From Methanobrevibacter millerae (GTDB lineage: Archaea; Methanobacteriota; Methanobacteria; Methanobacteriales; Methanobacteriaceae), in NCBI RefSeq assembly GCF_900103415.1, contig NZ_FMXB01000018.1, forward strand, positions 1-60,055: DNA of 60,055 nt, given 5' to 3'. Position numbers and translations under genes: made by a program. Shown here one piece after another: positions 58,499-60,055 of this stretch. Position 1 is the first letter of the stretch, and the number at the start of each line of letters is the position of its first letter. The notes under the pieces were generated by a model, which saw only the letters and a program-made list of their open reading frames with translations, did no database searches and was not told where the DNA came from.

Positions 58499-59017
58499 TT
58501 ATTTCTGAATGTCTTCAATTGTAATAATAATTTTTTTAAGCAGAAATTTCAAAATGTGAAGTTCTTCTATGCTGAAATAGTTCAATAATTTAGATTCAGT
58601 TTCCCAATCAACATCCTGGACCGATTCAAGCATTTCAAATCCCTTATAGTACAGTGAAACTAATTTTCTTCGCCTGTCATTTTCATCTATTTTTCTCATG
58701 ATTAAATTTCTTTTTTCTAAATTTTCAAGTTCACGAGTCACTGTTGCTCCATTAACCCTTAAAAGAGATGCTATTCGATCCTGTGAAATATTTTGTTCCT
58801 GACAGAGAACTAATAATATCCAAAACTGGTTTGGATTTATATTCAATTCAGATAAATATTTATCAAAAAAGCTAAGATATTGGCGAGCAACAAGTCCAAA
58901 GAAAAAGCCTAGGGGCACATTATCAAGTTCATTGTTATCCATTGAATAAATATTCAATATCTCCGGTTGATTAATTTCGGATTTACCATTATTTTTGTTA
59001 TTTGAATTTGAATCCAT
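58499..59017 (-). CDS. MarR-family transcriptional regulator
   Basis: 172 residues. The winged helix spans about 65-140: NPNQFWILLVLCQEQNISQD, LLRVNGATVTRELENLEKRN and the wing with DENDRRRKLVSLYYKG. The N-terminal 35 residues are polar and probably disordered. The ligand is unknown. It reads away from the coiled-coil gene across a 220-base gap and may act on it. Confidence 0.92.
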   Translation of the reverse strand: MDSNSNNKNNGKSEINQPEILNIYSMDNNELDNVPLGFFFGLVARQYLSFFDKYLSELNINPNQFWILLVLCQEQNISQDRIASLLRVNGATVTRELENLEKRNLIMRKIDENDRRRKLVSLYYKGFEMLESVQDVDWETESKLLNYFSIEELHILKFLLKKIIITIEDIQK

Positions 59018-59237
59018 ATGAACACACTTTTATTAATATATTTATATTCATATATCTATTTAATTTTTTCATAAAAACATTTTAATTTTTAAATTAATTT
59101 AATCAATGAAAATGAACAAAAATAAGATAAAATTAAAATTTATAAAAAGAAAACATTAATTAATGAAAAATAAAATATTATATATTAAAATTAATTAGTA
59201 ATAATTAATTTCAAATTGAAACTAAATTGGTGAAAAT

Positions 59238-59747
59238 ATGAGTTTCGAAGAAAAAAAAGATGAATTAAATATTAAAAGAGAAGAAAAAATATTAAAGGCA
59301 AATGAGAAAAAAGCTAATGCTAAAATAAAATTTGAAGAAAAAGTATTAGAAAAGAAAAAAGCTAGAAATCAGCAAAAAATAGAATCACATTTGGCTTTAG
59401 CAGATGCAAGAATTGATGATGCATTAGATGATGCAGACATAGCTATTACTATTTTATCAAATGATGTTGAAGTAGCAATCGAAAACAATGGAGAAGATGC
59501 CGCTTTAATTCTATTTAAAGCTGACAACATTTTAGAAGAAATATTGTTAAGAACACAATTAAGAATTCAAATAGCTAAAAATGAATTAATTGCAAATCTT
59601 CAAGAAGACCTTGACGACACTATAGAAACAATAAATATTGAAGAAAGCATTTCTGACCTTAAAGATAAAACAGCTACTACAATAACCACTTTAGAAGGAA
59701 AAATTGCAACCGAAAAAGAAGAATTCAATGAAAAATATGGTGAATAA
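59238..59747 (+). CDS. Highly charged coiled-coil protein
   Basis: 169 residues. The first 50 are extremely rich in Lys and Glu with heptad-like spacing (EEKILKANEKKANAKIKFEE), followed by acidic helices (ALADARIDDALDDADIAI). No signal, membrane segment or catalytic motif. GGTG precedes the ATG. It could be structural or chromatin-associated; I do not recognise a family. Confidence 0.7.
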   Translation: MSFEEKKDELNIKREEKILKANEKKANAKIKFEEKVLEKKKARNQQKIESHLALADARIDDALDDADIAITILSNDVEVAIENNGEDAALILFKADNILEEILLRTQLRIQIAKNELIANLQEDLDDTIETINIEESISDLKDKTATTITTLEGKIATEKEEFNEKYGE

Positions 59748-59875
59748 TCAATTTCATCATATTTATTTTTCATTTTAAATAATTTCACAAGATTTAATTT
59801 TTATTGATAATACTGGGATTAATTTTTGCAATTTAGCCAACATATAATGCAAGTGCAGTATCATTATTGCAGGAA

Positions 59876-60055
59876 TTAAATTAATTTTTGTTGCATATCA
59901 ATATAACTTGGTTCGGAAACTTCCTTAACAGTTTCGCCCTCTTTAACCTCACCTATCAACAATGGCGAATTAGGATTATGCAACTTTTGGTTCCTTTTAA
60001 CTAACTTAATGTTGCTGTTGGCGTAACACACTTCAAAATATCTACAACTTTTAGT
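59876..60055 (-). CDS. Partial gene at the right edge, ORF B of the recurrent cassette (copy 3)
   Basis: The open frame enters from beyond the window and ends at 59876 (59 residues seen, ending YIDMQQKLI). The block KLVKRNQKLHNPNSPLLIGE matches the ORFs at 2525 and 55073. The ATG used by the other copies is ATT here, so if it is translated it must start upstream or by frameshift from the overlapping frame, which reads KVVDILKCVTPTATLS before a stop. Confidence 0.45.
   Translation of the reverse strand, partial: TKSCRYFEVCYANSNIKLVKRNQKLHNPNSPLLIGEVKEGETVKEVSEPSYIDMQQKLI

Overview
The window comes from a gut-type methanogenic archaeon of the order Methanobacteriales, most probably Methanobrevibacter. 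This rests on gene content: sn-glycerol-1-phosphate dehydrogenase, CofC of coenzyme F420 synthesis, methanogenesis marker protein 8, archaeal-type ProRS and PheT, a nonribosomal peptide synthetase, and very large secreted adhesin-like proteins with beta-helix and Ig-like repeats. The DNA is AT-rich, with TATA-type promoters and ribosome binding sites of the GGTGAT type. No CRISPR array or rRNA was seen. There is one tRNA, tRNA-Cys(GCA).

Layout. 1-2.3 kb: the 3' end of an NRPS gene that stops after a condensation domain. 2.4-9.4 kb: a small recurrent two-ORF cassette, a carboxymuconolactone-decarboxylase-like protein, a CPBP protease, a two-gene metal P-type ATPase operon behind DtxR-like operators, a NitT/TauT-type ABC permease and ATPase, and an ICMT-like methyltransferase. 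9.3-16.8 kb: housekeeping genes (DGC protein, C_GCAxxG_C_C protein, thiD, cofC, proS, then egsA, a UPF0179 gene and rpiA) and a GNAT/zinc-ribbon protein. 17-31 kb: surface proteins. These are two beta-helix adhesins read divergently, a roughly 2000-residue protein with two papain-like protease domains, and a small Ig-like membrane protein, with yjbQ and a nimA-like flavoprotein gene between them. 31-40 kb: pheT, a heterodimeric ABC exporter and valS. 40-44.5 kb: a structured intergenic element, an acetyltransferase, an array of palindromes, an AAA ATPase and another adhesin. 44.5-50.8 kb: aroA, nth, and a cysteine cluster (cysK, cysE, a cysteine-rich HTH regulator, tRNA-Cys, cysS). 51-60 kb: an accessory, partly decayed region with a degenerate transposase, an ACT-ACT-metallo-beta-lactamase fusion, DUF1847, methanogenesis marker 8, an HxlR regulator, an HEPN/MNT pair, broken adhesin and enzyme remnants, a MarR regulator and a coiled-coil protein.

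How genes work together. cysK and cysE make cysteine from serine through O-acetylserine, and tRNA-Cys with CysS charges it; the cysteine-rich HTH protein and the palindrome at the cysK promoter are plausible local control elements. The small membrane-anchored protein and the P1B-type ATPase behind iron-box-like operators form a metal-handling unit that resembles ferrosome (fez) operons. The adhesins and the double papain protein probably act at the cell surface.

Most interesting leads: the iron-box/P-type ATPase unit; the three-copy A/B mini-cassette (2.4, 55.1 and 59.9 kb); the structured element at 39.86-39.99 kb; the 45-bp palindrome repeats in front of the ATPase at 40.9 kb; and a truncated nimA-like copy that, with the intact gene, brackets the giant papain adhesin.
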